This document shows positions 46,881 through 58,628 of a DNA stretch of 64,000 nucleotides, in pieces. The DNA is from Saccharomonospora glauca K62 (lineage in GTDB: Bacteria; Actinomycetota; Actinomycetes; Mycobacteriales; Pseudonocardiaceae): positions 3,714,524 to 3,778,523 of the forward strand of contig NZ_CM001484.1 in assembly GCF_000243395.2 (NCBI RefSeq). Direction: 5' to 3'. Each line of letters opens with the position of its first letter. Positions within the stretch are counted from its first letter, which is position 1. The notes below the pieces were generated by a model, which had not been told where the DNA came from, searched no databases, and was given only the letters and a program-made list of their open reading frames with translations. Made by a program: the position numbers and the translations under genes.

Positions 46881-48563
46881 TCAGGCCCGTGAGTCGATGA
46901 GCTCCCGGTACTGCGTCGCGGTGGCCGCGCGCTTCACCTTGCCCGACGGCGTCTTGGGCAGGCTTCCCTTCGGCAGCACCACGACCGAGTAGGGACGCGC
47001 GTCCACGGCGTCGCGGACCCGCGCCGCGACCTCCTTCGCCAGCCGGTGCTCGGCGTCGGCATCACCAGCCACAGTGGACTCCAACACGACGGCGAACCGC
47101 TCACGGCGCGTTCCCGCGTCGATGCGCACCGCCACGGCGTTGCCCGCCCTGACTCCGTCGACGGAGCCCGCGGCCCGTTCGATGTCGGTGGGGTACACGT
47201 TGCGGCCACCGAGGATGATGACGTCCTTCTTCCTGCCGCAGATGACGATCTGACCGTCCACGAGGTACCCGACGTCGCCGGTGGGGAACCAGCCGTCGGC
47301 GTCCCGTGTGTCGAGCGGACCGTCCACGGTGAGGTACCCCGGTGACATCGCCTCACCACGGAGCTGGATCTCGCCGACCTCACGTTCGGCGCGTACCTCG
47401 CCGTCCTCGCCGACGATCCGGACCTCCAGGCCAGCCAACGGACGACCGAGCACGGCGAACCGCCGCACCTCGTCGGTGTCGTAGCGGGGGTCGTCCGCGG
47501 GCACGGCCACGGCCCGGTTCTCGGCCTCCAGCGGCCCCGCCTCGACGACGTCCACGGTGAGACCGGTGAACAGCGGCGCGAACGACACCGCGAGCGTGGC
47601 CTCGGCGAGACCGTACGCGGGGAACACACACTCGGCCGGCATGCCGAACCGCTTGCCCGCGTCGGTGAACGTGCGAACGGCGGTGGGATCGATGGGCTCG
47701 GCGCCGTTGAGCGCGATGCGCAGCTTCGACAAGTCGTAGGCGTTGTCGTCGTCGACCTTGGCAAGCCTGCGGCCCACGATGGCGTACGCGAAGTTCGGCG
47801 CCGCCGTGGTGGTTCCCCCGTACTTGCTGATCAGCTCCGGCCACACGAGCGGACCGCTGAGGAAGTCCATCGGGGTGATCTTGACGAGTTCCACGCCGAA
47901 CGTCATGGGAACGGTCAGGAACCCGACCATGCCCATGTCGTGGAACAGCGGGAGCCACGACACCATGACGTCGGTGTCGAAGTCGAACTCCGCGCGCTCC
48001 ACCATCGCGGTGATGTTGGAGAACAGGTTGCCGTGGGTGATCTTCACGGCCTTCGGGTCCGCCGTGGACCCACTGGTGAGCTGCAGGAGCGCCAGCGAGT
48101 CCTCCCCCGTGGGGACGGGCTCGGCCAGCGGCTCGGCCTTGAGCAGGTCGCCGATCGAACGGTAGGCGATGCCGTGCTGGTCGAGGACGGCGGCAAGACC
48201 GTCGAACGGCTCGCCGAGCGCCACCAGGGACGAGCCGATCATCCGCAGCACACGAAGCGTGTCCTCGGCCCACTTCTCCAGGTCGGTGCGCGCGGTGGGC
48301 TGGTGCAGCATCGTGACGCTGCCGCCCGCGAGCCACACCCCCTGCACCGTCGGCGCGATGAGCTCGGGAGCGCCGGCCAACACCGCCACGGCACCGCCGG
48401 GTTCGAGTCCCGCACCGACGAGGCCGCCGGCGATACGGCGAGCACGCTGGTGCACCTCGAACCATGTTCTGCGCACGGGCTCTCGGGGTTCTCCGGTGAC
48501 CATCCCGCGCTCTCGCCCACCCGCGTGCGCGGTGGTGACCATCGTGTCCACGAACCGACTCAT
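46881..48563 (-). CDS. Fatty-acyl-AMP ligase / acyl-CoA synthetase (Pks16/Rv1013-like)
   Basis: 560 aa. ANL-superfamily enzyme: P-loop LLQLTSGSTADPKAVKITHGN, A5-type YGLAEATLAVSF, FPTGDVGYLVDGQIVICGRKKD and catalytic Lys in KTPSGKVKRA. The SWLPLFHDMGMVGFL block is shared with FAAL/FadD proteins. It activates a fatty acid as acyl-AMP, then transfers to CoA or a carrier protein; the FAAL-specific insertion cannot be judged by eye. Rv1013 (pks16) sits between ispE and pth in M. tuberculosis too. Confidence 0.88.
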   Translation of the reverse strand: MSRFVDTMVTTAHAGGRERGMVTGEPREPVRRTWFEVHQRARRIAGGLVGAGLEPGGAVAVLAGAPELIAPTVQGVWLAGGSVTMLHQPTARTDLEKWAEDTLRVLRMIGSSLVALGEPFDGLAAVLDQHGIAYRSIGDLLKAEPLAEPVPTGEDSLALLQLTSGSTADPKAVKITHGNLFSNITAMVERAEFDFDTDVMVSWLPLFHDMGMVGFLTVPMTFGVELVKITPMDFLSGPLVWPELISKYGGTTTAAPNFAYAIVGRRLAKVDDDNAYDLSKLRIALNGAEPIDPTAVRTFTDAGKRFGMPAECVFPAYGLAEATLAVSFAPLFTGLTVDVVEAGPLEAENRAVAVPADDPRYDTDEVRRFAVLGRPLAGLEVRIVGEDGEVRAEREVGEIQLRGEAMSPGYLTVDGPLDTRDADGWFPTGDVGYLVDGQIVICGRKKDVIILGGRNVYPTDIERAAGSVDGVRAGNAVAVRIDAGTRRERFAVVLESTVAGDADAEHRLAKEVAARVRDAVDARPYSVVVLPKGSLPKTPSGKVKRAATATQYRELIDSRA

Positions 48564-48588
48564 GAGTAAACTTTAACCTCGCTCACTT

Positions 48589-50370
<1,782 letters not shown>

Positions 50371-50393
50371 CCGCCTGTTACGTCCTTCCGTCG

Positions 50394-51326
50394 TCACTCG
50401 TCGCACACACGGGCGCCCGGTACGGGCCCGTGTGCCACGCGCACCGTGCGACACACCCCCGCACCCGCGAGTTCGGCGGCCACCTTCAGCGCCGAGTCGC
50501 CGTCGGTGCACAGGAACGCGCACGTCGGCCCGGAGCCGGACACCACGCCCGCGAGCGCGCCCGCGGTGACCCCGGCACGCAACGTCCGGCGCAGCCCCGG
50601 CCGCAGCGACACGGCCGCCGCCTGGAGGTCGTTGCCGAGTAGGAGCGCGAGGCGCCGGGGATCCCCGGAGGCCAGCGCCTCCAGCAACGCCTCCGGCGAG
50701 CCGATCCTCGGCGGGTCGCCCACCTCGCGAAGCCGGTCGAGCTCCCCGTAGACCTTCGGGGTCGACAGACCGCGCTGGTCGAACGCGAGCACCCAGTGGA
50801 AGGTGTGCCGCGACAGCACCGGCACGAGCTGCTCGCCCCGGCCGGTGCCCAGGGCGGTACCGCCGTACAGGGCGAACGGCACGTCGCTGCCGAGGGTGGC
50901 GGCCACCTCCGCCAGCTCGTCGCGGTGCAGGTCGAGGTTCCACAGCGTGGAGCACGCGAGCAGCGCGGCGGCGGCGTCGGCACTACCACCAGCCATGCCG
51001 CCGGCCACGGGAATGCCCTTGCGGATCACCACGCGCACCCGGTTCGCCTCGTCCGGTTTGCCGACGTGCTCGGCCAGGGCGCGAACCGCGCGCATCGCCA
51101 GGTTGCTGTCGTCGGTGGGAACCAGCTTGGCTCCCTCGCCGGAGACCTCGATCCCGGCGTCGGGGGTCGAAAACACCGTGACCTCGTCGGTCAACGACAG
51201 CGCGTGGAACACGGTCGTGAGGTCGTGGTAACCGTCGTCGCGCACATCACCGACCGACAGATGCAGATTGATCTTCGAGGGCACCCGTACGGTCACGGGC
51301 GGCGGTACGACGGCAAGCACGCCCAC
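50394..51326 (-). CDS. ispE: 4-diphosphocytidyl-2-C-methyl-D-erythritol kinase
   Basis: 310 aa, GTG start (51326; GTG at 51320 also possible). GHMP kinase: [21 protein letters not shown], the ATP loop [17 protein letters not shown] and C-terminal [11 protein letters not shown]. Fourth step of the MEP isoprenoid pathway. Conserved neighbourhood ksgA-ispE as in mycobacteria, here with the MetN-like gene between them. Confidence 0.95.
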   Translation of the reverse strand: MGVLAVVPPPVTVRVPSKINLHLSVGDVRDDGYHDLTTVFHALSLTDEVTVFSTPDAGIEVSGEGAKLVPTDDSNLAMRAVRALAEHVGKPDEANRVRVVIRKGIPVAGGMAGGSADAAAALLACSTLWNLDLHRDELAEVAATLGSDVPFALYGGTALGTGRGEQLVPVLSRHTFHWVLAFDQRGLSTPKVYGELDRLREVGDPPRIGSPEALLEALASGDPRRLALLLGNDLQAAAVSLRPGLRRTLRAGVTAGALAGVVSGSGPTCAFLCTDGDSALKVAAELAGAGVCRTVRVAHGPVPGARVCDE

Positions 51327-51356
51327 CAGCCTACTTGGCCGTTCGGAACCCCCGGT

Positions 51357-52361
51357 TCAGGCGGCGACGTCGCGCAGGCCGTACATCGGCGTGCTGACGT
51401 ACGCGCCGCGTTCGGCGATCCACGCCAACGCGGCGTCAATCCGCTGGCCCGCCACTCCCAGGCGGAAGCGGGCCACCGGGGTGTCGCCGAGCCTGGTCAG
51501 GCCGCCGCCGATGGTGGTGAAGTCGACCTCGAAGCGGGCCGCGGCCTCGGGCAGCAGAGCGCCCACCGCGGCGAAGCCGACGAGCACGACGTCCACGGCA
51601 CGGTCGTAGGAGGACAGGTGCGCCCTCGGCGTGTCGACGCTGGGCAGCAGGGCCTCCGCGATCGGGCTTCCGGGCTTGCCGACGAGACTCAGCAGCGCAC
51701 CGGACTCGACGACCTTGCCGCGGTCGAGCAAGGCGACCTCGTCGCAGACCCGCCGGGCGATGTCGGCGTCGCGGGAGGTGACGACGACGGTGGCGCCCAG
51801 TTCGGCCCTGGCGCGGTCGAGGACGGACAGCACCGCGGCGGTCTCCTCCCCGGCGACGCCGTCGGTGGGGTCGTCGGCCAGCAGCACGGACGGCGCCGTG
51901 GCCAGGGCCCTCGCGATGGCCACGCGACGCTGCTGCCCCGGCGTGAGCTCCGACGGCAGCCGCGCGCCCGCCCGCGAGAGCCCGATGACGTCGAGCAGCG
52001 TGCCGACCCGGTTGCGCCTGCGGTCGGGCGCAACGCCCATCCGCTCCAGCGGGGCGGCGATGTTGCCCGCGACGGTGCGCTCGGGCCGCAGTCCGGAGTC
52101 CACGACCGCGACCTGCCGCTGCGCTCCCCACAGCTTGCGGCCCACGAGCCTGCCGGTGTCCATGCCGTCGTAGCGCACGGTGCCCCGGTCGGGCCGCTCC
52201 CGCAGCGCCACACAGCGCGCCAGCGTCGTCTTGCCGGCCCGCGCGGGGCCGACGATGCCGAAGAGCGAGCCCGCGCTCACGGCAAGGTTGACATCGCGCA
52301 GTGCCACCACGCGGGAGTCGGCGGAGGCGAACGACTTGCTGACGTTCTCGACAGTGATCAC
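51357..52361 (-). CDS. Orphan MetN-like ABC ATPase with NIL domain and altered catalytic residues
   Basis: 334 aa; GTG at 52361, GGAG upstream. ABC domain 1-235: Walker A GPARAGKTT, signature LTPGQQRRVAIA (instead of LSGGQ), Walker B LLADDPTDG where the catalytic Glu is Asp, and VVVTSRDADIARRVCDEV where the switch His is absent. C-terminal NIL-type domain (about 255-334; VGALLPEAAARFEVDFTTIGGG). MetN uses NIL for methionine sensing, but no MetI permease or MetQ gene is near. It may be a weak ATPase or a regulatory protein. Between ispE and ksgA. Confidence 0.82.
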   Translation of the reverse strand: MITVENVSKSFASADSRVVALRDVNLAVSAGSLFGIVGPARAGKTTLARCVALRERPDRGTVRYDGMDTGRLVGRKLWGAQRQVAVVDSGLRPERTVAGNIAAPLERMGVAPDRRRNRVGTLLDVIGLSRAGARLPSELTPGQQRRVAIARALATAPSVLLADDPTDGVAGEETAAVLSVLDRARAELGATVVVTSRDADIARRVCDEVALLDRGKVVESGALLSLVGKPGSPIAEALLPSVDTPRAHLSSYDRAVDVVLVGFAAVGALLPEAAARFEVDFTTIGGGLTRLGDTPVARFRLGVAGQRIDAALAWIAERGAYVSTPMYGLRDVAA

Positions 52362-52698
52362 CACAGCTCCAGGCAGCTTGAAAGCGGGCGTCCGCGTGGG
52401 ACGTCCGAAAGTAGACAGACGGCTAGGGAACCGACGTTGGTCGAAAGGGATAAGGCGCTCAGCGGGAAACGGTGTGGCTACAACAAGCACACACCGTGCG
52501 GCGGCCTTGATCGACGACTCGACGCTGCGTCAGGAGCGGCGTGCGATACACAGAATCCTCCATCGGTCCTGGCGTTAGCACCTTCCCCGTCGGGGCGGTT
52601 GCTGCGACGTCACTGAGCCAGGTCTCTCGGTCGCTCGGGATGGATGCCCTCACAGTACAGCGGACGCCTCACGCGATGACAAGCATGACGGGGAGAGA
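52362..52698. other. Intergenic region upstream of the MetN-like gene
   Basis: 337 nt. It contains an 8-bp hairpin (ACGGTGTG at 52469-52476, CACACCGT at 52490-52497, 13-nt loop) that could end ksgA transcription or lie in a leader. I found no SAM- or T-box-like structure by eye and no gene. Confidence 0.5.
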
Positions 52699-53556
52699 TC
52701 ACACTGTCGCCGCAGCGCGGGCGAGTTCGGCGAACATCCCGACCGTGAGTCGCTCACCACGGGTGGCCGGGTCGACACCCGCGCGAGTAAGGATCTCGGC
52801 GGCCCGGTCGGCCGACCCCGCCCACGGGGCCAGCGCGGCGCGCAGTGTCTTGCGGCGCTGCGCGAAGGCGGCGTCGACGAGTTCGAACACGGTGTCGCGG
52901 GAAACGCCTTCCGGCGGCTCCGTCCGCTCGAAGGCGACCAGCGACGAGTCGACGTTCGGCACCGGCCAGAACACCGACCTGGGGACCGCCGCGACCTTAC
53001 GGGCCCGCCCGTACCACGCGAGTTTCACGCTGGGCACGCCGTAGACGCGGCTACCGGGCCCCGCGGCCATGCGATCGGCCACCTCGGTCTGGACCATGAC
53101 GAGCGCGCGACGCAACGACGGCAGCTCGGCGAGCAGGTGCAGCACGACGGGGACGGCCACGTTGTACGGCAGATTCGCCACCAACGCCGTGGGCTTGGCG
53201 GGCAGCTCGTCCGCCCGCAGCCGCAGGGCGTCGCGTTCGAGCACGGTGAACCGTTCGACGGCCTCGGGCGCGTGCTCGGCGATCGTGGTGGGCAACTTCG
53301 CGGCCAGCACGGGATCGATCTCCACCGCCAGCACGCGCGCACCGGCGTGCAACAAGCCGAGGGTGAGGGAGCCCAGACCGGGGCCGACCTCCACCACGGG
53401 CTCGCCCGGTTCCACCTCGGCCAGGTGCACGATGCGGCGCACGGTGTTGGCGTCGTGCACGAAGTTCTGGCTGAGCTTCTTCGTCGGCCGCAGTCCCAGC
53501 GCGGCGGCCAACCGACGGATCTCGGAAGCTCCCAGCAGGCCCGGTGTCTCGGTCAC
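52699..53556 (-). CDS. ksgA: 16S rRNA dimethyladenosine transferase
   Basis: 285 aa, GTG start. SAM-binding [16 protein letters not shown], acidic EIDPVLA, and catalytic NLPYN; N-terminal [14 protein letters not shown] is the family start, C-terminal helical domain with [13 protein letters not shown]. Dimethylates A1518/A1519 of 16S rRNA (also called rsmA). Follows rpfB as in mycobacteria. Confidence 0.97.
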   Translation of the reverse strand: MTETPGLLGASEIRRLAAALGLRPTKKLSQNFVHDANTVRRIVHLAEVEPGEPVVEVGPGLGSLTLGLLHAGARVLAVEIDPVLAAKLPTTIAEHAPEAVERFTVLERDALRLRADELPAKPTALVANLPYNVAVPVVLHLLAELPSLRRALVMVQTEVADRMAAGPGSRVYGVPSVKLAWYGRARKVAAVPRSVFWPVPNVDSSLVAFERTEPPEGVSRDTVFELVDAAFAQRRKTLRAALAPWAGSADRAAEILTRAGVDPATRGERLTVGMFAELARAAATV

Positions 53557-53599
53557 CGGGCCAGCCTAAAGTCCTCTCCGGACGACGGGACCACGGGCT

Positions 53600-55015
53600 T
53601 TACTTCGGCAGGCCGAGCTGCGACGAGCAGTGCGGCCAGGCGCCGTAGCCACCTCGGGAGTCCCGCACCCGTTCCGCGATGTCGATCTGCTGCTCGCGCG
53701 TGGCCTGGTGCGGGTAGGCCGCGTACTCCGTACCGCCGTAGGCGTCCCAGGTCTGCTTGTTGAACTGCAGCCCGCCGTAGTAGCCGTTGCCGGTGTTGGC
53801 GGCCCAGTTCCCGCTCGCCTCGCACTGCGCGAGCGCGTCCCACACGGCGGTGTTGCCGATCTCCGGGACGGTCACCTTGGTGCCGACGCGGACGACCCTC
53901 TTCTCCGCCTTCTTGACGACCTTGCTGGACAGCTCCTCGCTGTCGATGACCTTGCCGTTCTTCTTCGTCACGCGGTAGGTGACGAGCTTCTCGCCCGGCT
54001 TGCCCTCTTCCTCGACGACCTCCTTGCCCTTCTCAAGGGTGTCGTCGTAGACGATCTCGACCTCGGGCTCGATGGTCTCGGTCTTCTCCACCACCGTGAC
54101 GCCGGTGCGGCTGACGTGCACCTCGGCGCCGTCGGTGAGCTTGAAGTCGGCGCCCTCCTCGATCTTGTCCTGCTTGCCGAGGTCGAGGCCCAACTCGGCG
54201 AGCAGTTCCGCGGCGGTCACGGCGTTCGTGGTGATCTCGCGGGGCTTCTCACCGCCGTCGTAGAGCGTGACGGTCTTCTCGGTCTTGATCTCCAGACGCA
54301 TGCCCTCGAGGGGCACCTCGCCCGACAGCGGGGCGGAGAACCACGTGCCGCCGGTGTTCAGGTGGTCCAGTCCGAGCTGGGTCAGCGCCTCGCGAACCGT
54401 GGTGGCCCGGACCCAAGACTCACGGGACTCGCCGTCGACCACGAGGGTGAGCTGGCGGCCGCGTTCGAGCTTGATGACCCCGCCGTCGCCGACCGGCGCC
54501 TGCGGGGACGGTGAGAGGGCGTCGTGGGCACCGACGGTGATGCCGGCGTCCTCCAGCACCTCGCCGACGGTGTCGCCGTAGCTGCGAATGGTCTGCTTCT
54601 CACCGTCGACGTCGACCGTGACGCTTTTGTTCATCGCGAGCGCCGCGGCACCGCCGCCGGTGAGGGTGATCATGACCGCGAGGACGGTGCCCCGCAGGAA
54701 CCGCTTCTTCCACGTCTTGACCGCGCCGACGAAACCGTCCTCGCCCTCGGAGTCGGTCGACTCCTGTCCCTGCTGCTCGTTCTCCGACGGCAGCTCGATG
54801 GGCGGGAGCATGGTGGTCTCGGCGTTGATGAGCCTGATGAGCTCGTCGACGTCGACGCCGGCCTCCGCCATGAGGGCTTCGGCGTCGGGGCCGAGGGCGG
54901 TCAGCACGTCGTGGGGTGTGACTTCCGGCTCGGGCGAGAAGTCGAGGTTCTCGGCTTCGCTCGGCCAGTCGAGCAGGGCCGTGGAGGCAGCCTTATGCCC
55001 GTCTCTATCAGTCAC
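53600..55015 (-). CDS. rpfB: Resuscitation-promoting factor RpfB
   Basis: 471 aa from GTG 55015 (VTDRDGHKAAS, AAGGGAT upstream); GTG at 55102 would add 29 residues. Order: cytoplasmic acidic N-terminus (1-105), membrane helix (about 108-128, FLRGTVLAVMITLTGGGAAAL-like), three DUF348 domains (about 130-330), G5 domain (about 330-400; EVEIVYDDTLEKGKEVV), and the Rpf lysozyme-like domain (about 400-471) with catalytic Glu in ALAQCEASGNWAANTG. It cleaves peptidoglycan and stimulates growth from dormancy. A promoter-like pair is upstream. Confidence 0.95.
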   Translation of the reverse strand: MTDRDGHKAASTALLDWPSEAENLDFSPEPEVTPHDVLTALGPDAEALMAEAGVDVDELIRLINAETTMLPPIELPSENEQQGQESTDSEGEDGFVGAVKTWKKRFLRGTVLAVMITLTGGGAAALAMNKSVTVDVDGEKQTIRSYGDTVGEVLEDAGITVGAHDALSPSPQAPVGDGGVIKLERGRQLTLVVDGESRESWVRATTVREALTQLGLDHLNTGGTWFSAPLSGEVPLEGMRLEIKTEKTVTLYDGGEKPREITTNAVTAAELLAELGLDLGKQDKIEEGADFKLTDGAEVHVSRTGVTVVEKTETIEPEVEIVYDDTLEKGKEVVEEEGKPGEKLVTYRVTKKNGKVIDSEELSSKVVKKAEKRVVRVGTKVTVPEIGNTAVWDALAQCEASGNWAANTGNGYYGGLQFNKQTWDAYGGTEYAAYPHQATREQQIDIAERVRDSRGGYGAWPHCSSQLGLPK

Positions 55016-55175
55016 AGGGTCGATCCCTTCACGTAAGTACACCGACTCCCGCAGCCAGCGCCGCCTCCTCGCGCCCCGCAGGACGCGTTCCCCGACGTAC
55101 ACCGACGTGACTGTGGGCCCAGCGGAGTGGTGACCCGTAGCTCACGGTCGGTTCACCACCCAGCACGGTCACGGG

Positions 55176-55204
55176 ACCATAACGAGTGCCGGGGGGTTGC
55201 GCAA
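55176..55204 (-). promoter_or_regulatory. Promoter-like element of rpfB
   Basis: Read leftward: TTGCGC (55204-55199), 17-nt spacer, TATGGT (55181-55176), close to the vegetative sigma consensus. It lies about 160 nt before the proposed start codon, leaving a leader of about 150 nt. Confidence 0.5.
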
Positions 55205-55232
55205 ATACCCCCGGCCCAACTCGTGATCTTCC

Positions 55233-56090
55233 TCACGACACGCTCGGTAAACTCGCAGGTCCATCCGAGTGAGGGACTCGGAGACTGAACACCCTTTCCG
55301 CGTTACGTCGCGCAGCGTCGGCCACGGCCTCCACCGGTTGGTTCCGCAACTCGGCGAGCCCCCTCACCGTGTAGGCCGCGCAGTAGGGTTCGTTGGGCCG
55401 CCCCCGGAACGGATGCGGTGTCAGGAACGGGGCATCGGTCTCGACCAACAGCTGCTCGTCGGGTACCAGCCGGGCCGCCTCCTGCAGGGCCTTGGCGTTG
55501 CGGAAGGTCACCGTGCCCGCGAACGACAACACGTATCCCGCGTCGACACACCGCCTCGCCACGTCGGCGTCCCCCGAGAAACAGTGGAAGACCACCGTCC
55601 GGGGAGCTCCCTCGGACTCCAGGATCGCCAGCACGTCGTCGTGAGCCTCGCGGTCGTGGATCATCAACGGCTTGTCCACGCGTTTGGCGAGCTCGATGTG
55701 CCAGCGAAACGCCTCCCGCTGCGCCTCGGGCGGCGAGTAGTCCCAGTAGTAGTCCAACCCCGTCTCACCCACGGCGACCACGCGCTCGGCCGCCGCGAGC
55801 CGCTCCAGTTCGGCCTTCTGCTCGTCGGTGAAGTCCTTCGTGCGGGTGGGGTGCAGGGCGACGGCGCCGTAGAGCCGGTCGTCCCACGCCACCGCCTCGG
55901 CGACCCAGCGCGCCGAGGCGAGGTCGTCGGCGACGGTGACGGCGGCGACGATCCCGGCAGCCGAAGCCCGGTCGAGCGCCGCCCGCACCTGTTCGGGCGT
56001 GGTCGCACCGCACGCGTCGAGATGGGTGTGCGAGTCGACCGCCGGCACCGGGAGCCTCTCCGGTACCGGCGGCGGTTCCCGACGACTCAT
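55233..56090 (-). CDS. tatD: TatD-family metal-dependent DNase
   Basis: 285 aa from [13 protein letters not shown] overlap with metG. TIM barrel amidohydrolase relative: metal ligands in [47 protein letters not shown] and the Asp in [13 protein letters not shown]. 3'-5' exonuclease family. Same neighbours as in M. tuberculosis (metG-tatD-rpfB). Confidence 0.95.
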   Translation of the reverse strand: MSRREPPPVPERLPVPAVDSHTHLDACGATTPEQVRAALDRASAAGIVAAVTVADDLASARWVAEAVAWDDRLYGAVALHPTRTKDFTDEQKAELERLAAAERVVAVGETGLDYYWDYSPPEAQREAFRWHIELAKRVDKPLMIHDREAHDDVLAILESEGAPRTVVFHCFSGDADVARRCVDAGYVLSFAGTVTFRNAKALQEAARLVPDEQLLVETDAPFLTPHPFRGRPNEPYCAAYTVRGLAELRNQPVEAVADAARRNAERVFSLRVPHSDGPASLPSVS

Positions 56091-57886
56091 TCGGCCACCT
56101 TGATCGGAGCCCACTCCGGCCCCGTCTCGGACAACTTCGGGTCGACCTTGGCGAACAACGGGGTCGGCTTGGCCAACGGCCTGCCCACCTCGATCGGCGT
56201 GGACTCCCAGCGGGCCTGCTCGGCGCCGTAGTCACCGGTGAGGATCGGATTCACCCGGTCGGGCAGATCGAGATCGGCGACCTCCTTCAGCTCCGGCTGC
56301 GCCGCCCACACGCCGGTGCCGCCCAGCGCCTCGTGCACCTTCTGGGCCGCGTGCGGCAGGAACGGCGTCAGCAGCGTGTTGGCGTCCGACACCACCTGCA
56401 GGGCCGTGTGCAACACCGTGTCCCGACGCTCCGGGTCGTCCTTCAGCTTCCACGGCTGCTGCTCGGACAGGTACTTGTTGGCCGCCGACACCACGCGCAT
56501 GGCCTCCTGGACCGCCTGCCGGAAGCGCGACCGGCTCAGGTGCGCGCCCACCGTGTCGAACGCCGCGCGCGCCTGCGCCTTGAGGTCCTCGTCCGCCCGG
56601 GTCGGGGTGTTCGGCCTCGGAATCCCGCCGTTGTTCTTGTGCGCCATCGAGATCGCGCGGTTGACGAGGTTGCCCCATTCGTTGGCGAGCTCGAAGTTGA
56701 TCCGGCGGGTGAACTCGTCCCACGTGAAGTCGGTGTCCTGCGTCTCCGGGCCCGCGACGGCGATGAAGTACCGCAGCGTGTCGGGACCGAACTCCCGCAG
56801 GAAGTCGTGCACGTAGATCACCGTGCCGCGGGAGGTGGAGAACTTCGAGCCGCTCATCGTGAGGAACTCGCTGGAGACGATCTCGTCGGGCAACCGCAGC
56901 TTCCCGTACGGGCCCGGCTCACCGCCCTTGTCCCCCTCGCCGTTGTGGCCGAGCAGCAGCGCGGGCCAGATCTGGGCGTGGAACGTGATGTTGTCCTTGC
57001 CCATGAAGTAGTAGCTGCGGGCGTCGGGGTTGTTCCACCACTCCTGCCACGCGTCCGGGTTGCCGGACCGGCGGGCCCACTCGACGCTCGCGGAGAAGTA
57101 ACCGATCACCGCGTCGAACCAGACGTAGAACCGCTTGAGCGGCTGGTCGCGCCAGCCGTCGAGCGGGATGCGCACGCCCCAGTCGAGGTCGCGGGTGATG
57201 GGACGGGGCCGCATGTCGTCGACGAGGTTGCGGGTGAAGTTGAGGACATTGGGCCGCCAGTCGGTCTTGGTGGCCAGCCACTTGCCCAGCGTCTCGGTGA
57301 ACGCGGGCAGGTCCAGGAAGAGGTGTTCGGTCTCGACGAACTTCGGCTTCTCGCCGTTGATGCGCGAGCGCGGGTTGCGCAGCTCGGCGGCGTCGAGCTG
57401 GTTGCCGCAGTTGTCGCACTGGTCGCCGCGCGCGCCGTCGTAGCCGCAGATGGGGCACGTGCCCTCGATGTAGCGGTCGGGCAGGGTGCGGCCCGTGGAC
57501 GGGCTGATGGCGCCCGTCGTGGTCTTGGGGATGACGTAGCCGTTGCGGTGCAGCGCGAGGAAGATCTGCTGCGTGACCTCGGCGTGGTTGCCGGTGCTGG
57601 TGCGCGTGAAGAGGTCGTAGGACAACCCGAGGCCGCGCAGGTCCTCGGTGATCTGACGGGTGTACTTGTCGGCGGCCTGCTGCGGGGTCAGCCCCTCCTT
57701 GTCGGCCTGCACCTGGATCGGGGTGCCGTGTTCGTCGGTACCCGACACCATGAGCACCTTGTTACCGGCCATTCGCTGGTAGCGGGAGAAGACGTCGGAG
57801 GGGACGCCGAAGCCGGACACGTGGCCGATGTGGCGGGGGCCGTTGGCATAGGGCCAGGCCACCGCGGTCAACACTGGGGTGCTCAT
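56087..57886 (-). CDS. metG: Methionyl-tRNA synthetase
   Basis: 599 aa. Class I synthetase: HIGH motif in [17 protein letters not shown], zinc knuckle [24 protein letters not shown]-like [11 protein letters not shown] and a C-terminal helical anticodon-binding domain; no C-terminal tRNA-binding EMAP domain. First gene of a metG-tatD operon. Confidence 0.98.
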   Translation of the reverse strand: MSTPVLTAVAWPYANGPRHIGHVSGFGVPSDVFSRYQRMAGNKVLMVSGTDEHGTPIQVQADKEGLTPQQAADKYTRQITEDLRGLGLSYDLFTRTSTGNHAEVTQQIFLALHRNGYVIPKTTTGAISPSTGRTLPDRYIEGTCPICGYDGARGDQCDNCGNQLDAAELRNPRSRINGEKPKFVETEHLFLDLPAFTETLGKWLATKTDWRPNVLNFTRNLVDDMRPRPITRDLDWGVRIPLDGWRDQPLKRFYVWFDAVIGYFSASVEWARRSGNPDAWQEWWNNPDARSYYFMGKDNITFHAQIWPALLLGHNGEGDKGGEPGPYGKLRLPDEIVSSEFLTMSGSKFSTSRGTVIYVHDFLREFGPDTLRYFIAVAGPETQDTDFTWDEFTRRINFELANEWGNLVNRAISMAHKNNGGIPRPNTPTRADEDLKAQARAAFDTVGAHLSRSRFRQAVQEAMRVVSAANKYLSEQQPWKLKDDPERRDTVLHTALQVVSDANTLLTPFLPHAAQKVHEALGGTGVWAAQPELKEVADLDLPDRVNPILTGDYGAEQARWESTPIEVGRPLAKPTPLFAKVDPKLSETGPEWAPIKVAE

Positions 57887-58016
57887 ACCTGATTAGCCTA
57901 CGGACCGCCTCCGACTTATCGTGCGCGAGGGACACGTAGGAAAGTGGGGTCTCGCCCCGGTTCACCGGTGAAAGACTCGCCCGCGGTGCGGGGTGAGCGG
58001 AGAGTCTCCCGCAGGG

Positions 58017-58421
58017 CTACGACCCATCGTGATCAACGGCCGACCCACCACGTCGTGATGCCGAGACCGTGCCGACCACGAGCAGGGCGACCGCCAACGC
58101 CATCGTCACCGGGAGAACCACGACCTGCGGTGTCCCTCGGGGCACGAGAAACACGGCGACGATGCCCCCGATCGAGACCACGACACCGCCGAGCGCCCAG
58201 GGCGCCGCCTCACGGTGAATCCGGTACCACTCGGAAGGGTTCTCCTTCGCTCGCTTGGTGCGGATGCCGAACACCTCGTTGGGTTCGATCCTCCCGGCTC
58301 GACCCAGAACTCCCAGCAGCCCCATGACGATCGCCGTCACCACGAGGGGGAAGACGAGCACCCACGTCGGCCCGACGCCCACCCCCACCAGGCGTTGCCC
58401 CAACTGAGCCGTCAGTTCCAT
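58017..58421 (-). CDS. SdpI-family membrane protein
   Basis: 134 aa with AGGGGA before ATG. Four predicted segments including three helices; between helices 1 and 2 the SdpI/YhfL signature GIRTKRAKENPSEWYRIHR is evident. SdpI gives immunity to the SdpC toxin in Bacillus; actinobacterial members have no known role, and no toxin gene is near. Confidence 0.8.
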   Translation of the reverse strand: MELTAQLGQRLVGVGVGPTWVLVFPLVVTAIVMGLLGVLGRAGRIEPNEVFGIRTKRAKENPSEWYRIHREAAPWALGGVVVSIGGIVAVFLVPRGTPQVVVLPVTMALAVALLVVGTVSASRRGGSAVDHDGS

Positions 58422-58628
58422 GAACGATCCCCTCCCGTCCTCGGCTCCCCACTCGCCCCCGGTCGGACGGTTCGCGCCCGACTTCCCTCGACTTTCACCG
58501 AATGCGGTGTCGGTGACACCGAAAGTACCCGTCCCACGGTGGTCGCGAGCGCCTTCGCAGGAGAACGCGTGAGCCGTCGTCCGGCGTGGTGAACAGCCGA
58601 TTCGCCCCGCCGGAGCTAGCCTGCCGCC

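Noticed and set aside
52362-52698. SAM riboswitch in front of the MetN-like gene
   Set aside because: Only one simple 8-bp hairpin was found; no multi-helix core or conserved SAM-box sequence could be recognised.
55016-55232. ydaO (c-di-AMP) riboswitch upstream of rpfB
   Set aside because: The characteristic conserved segments could not be matched by eye.
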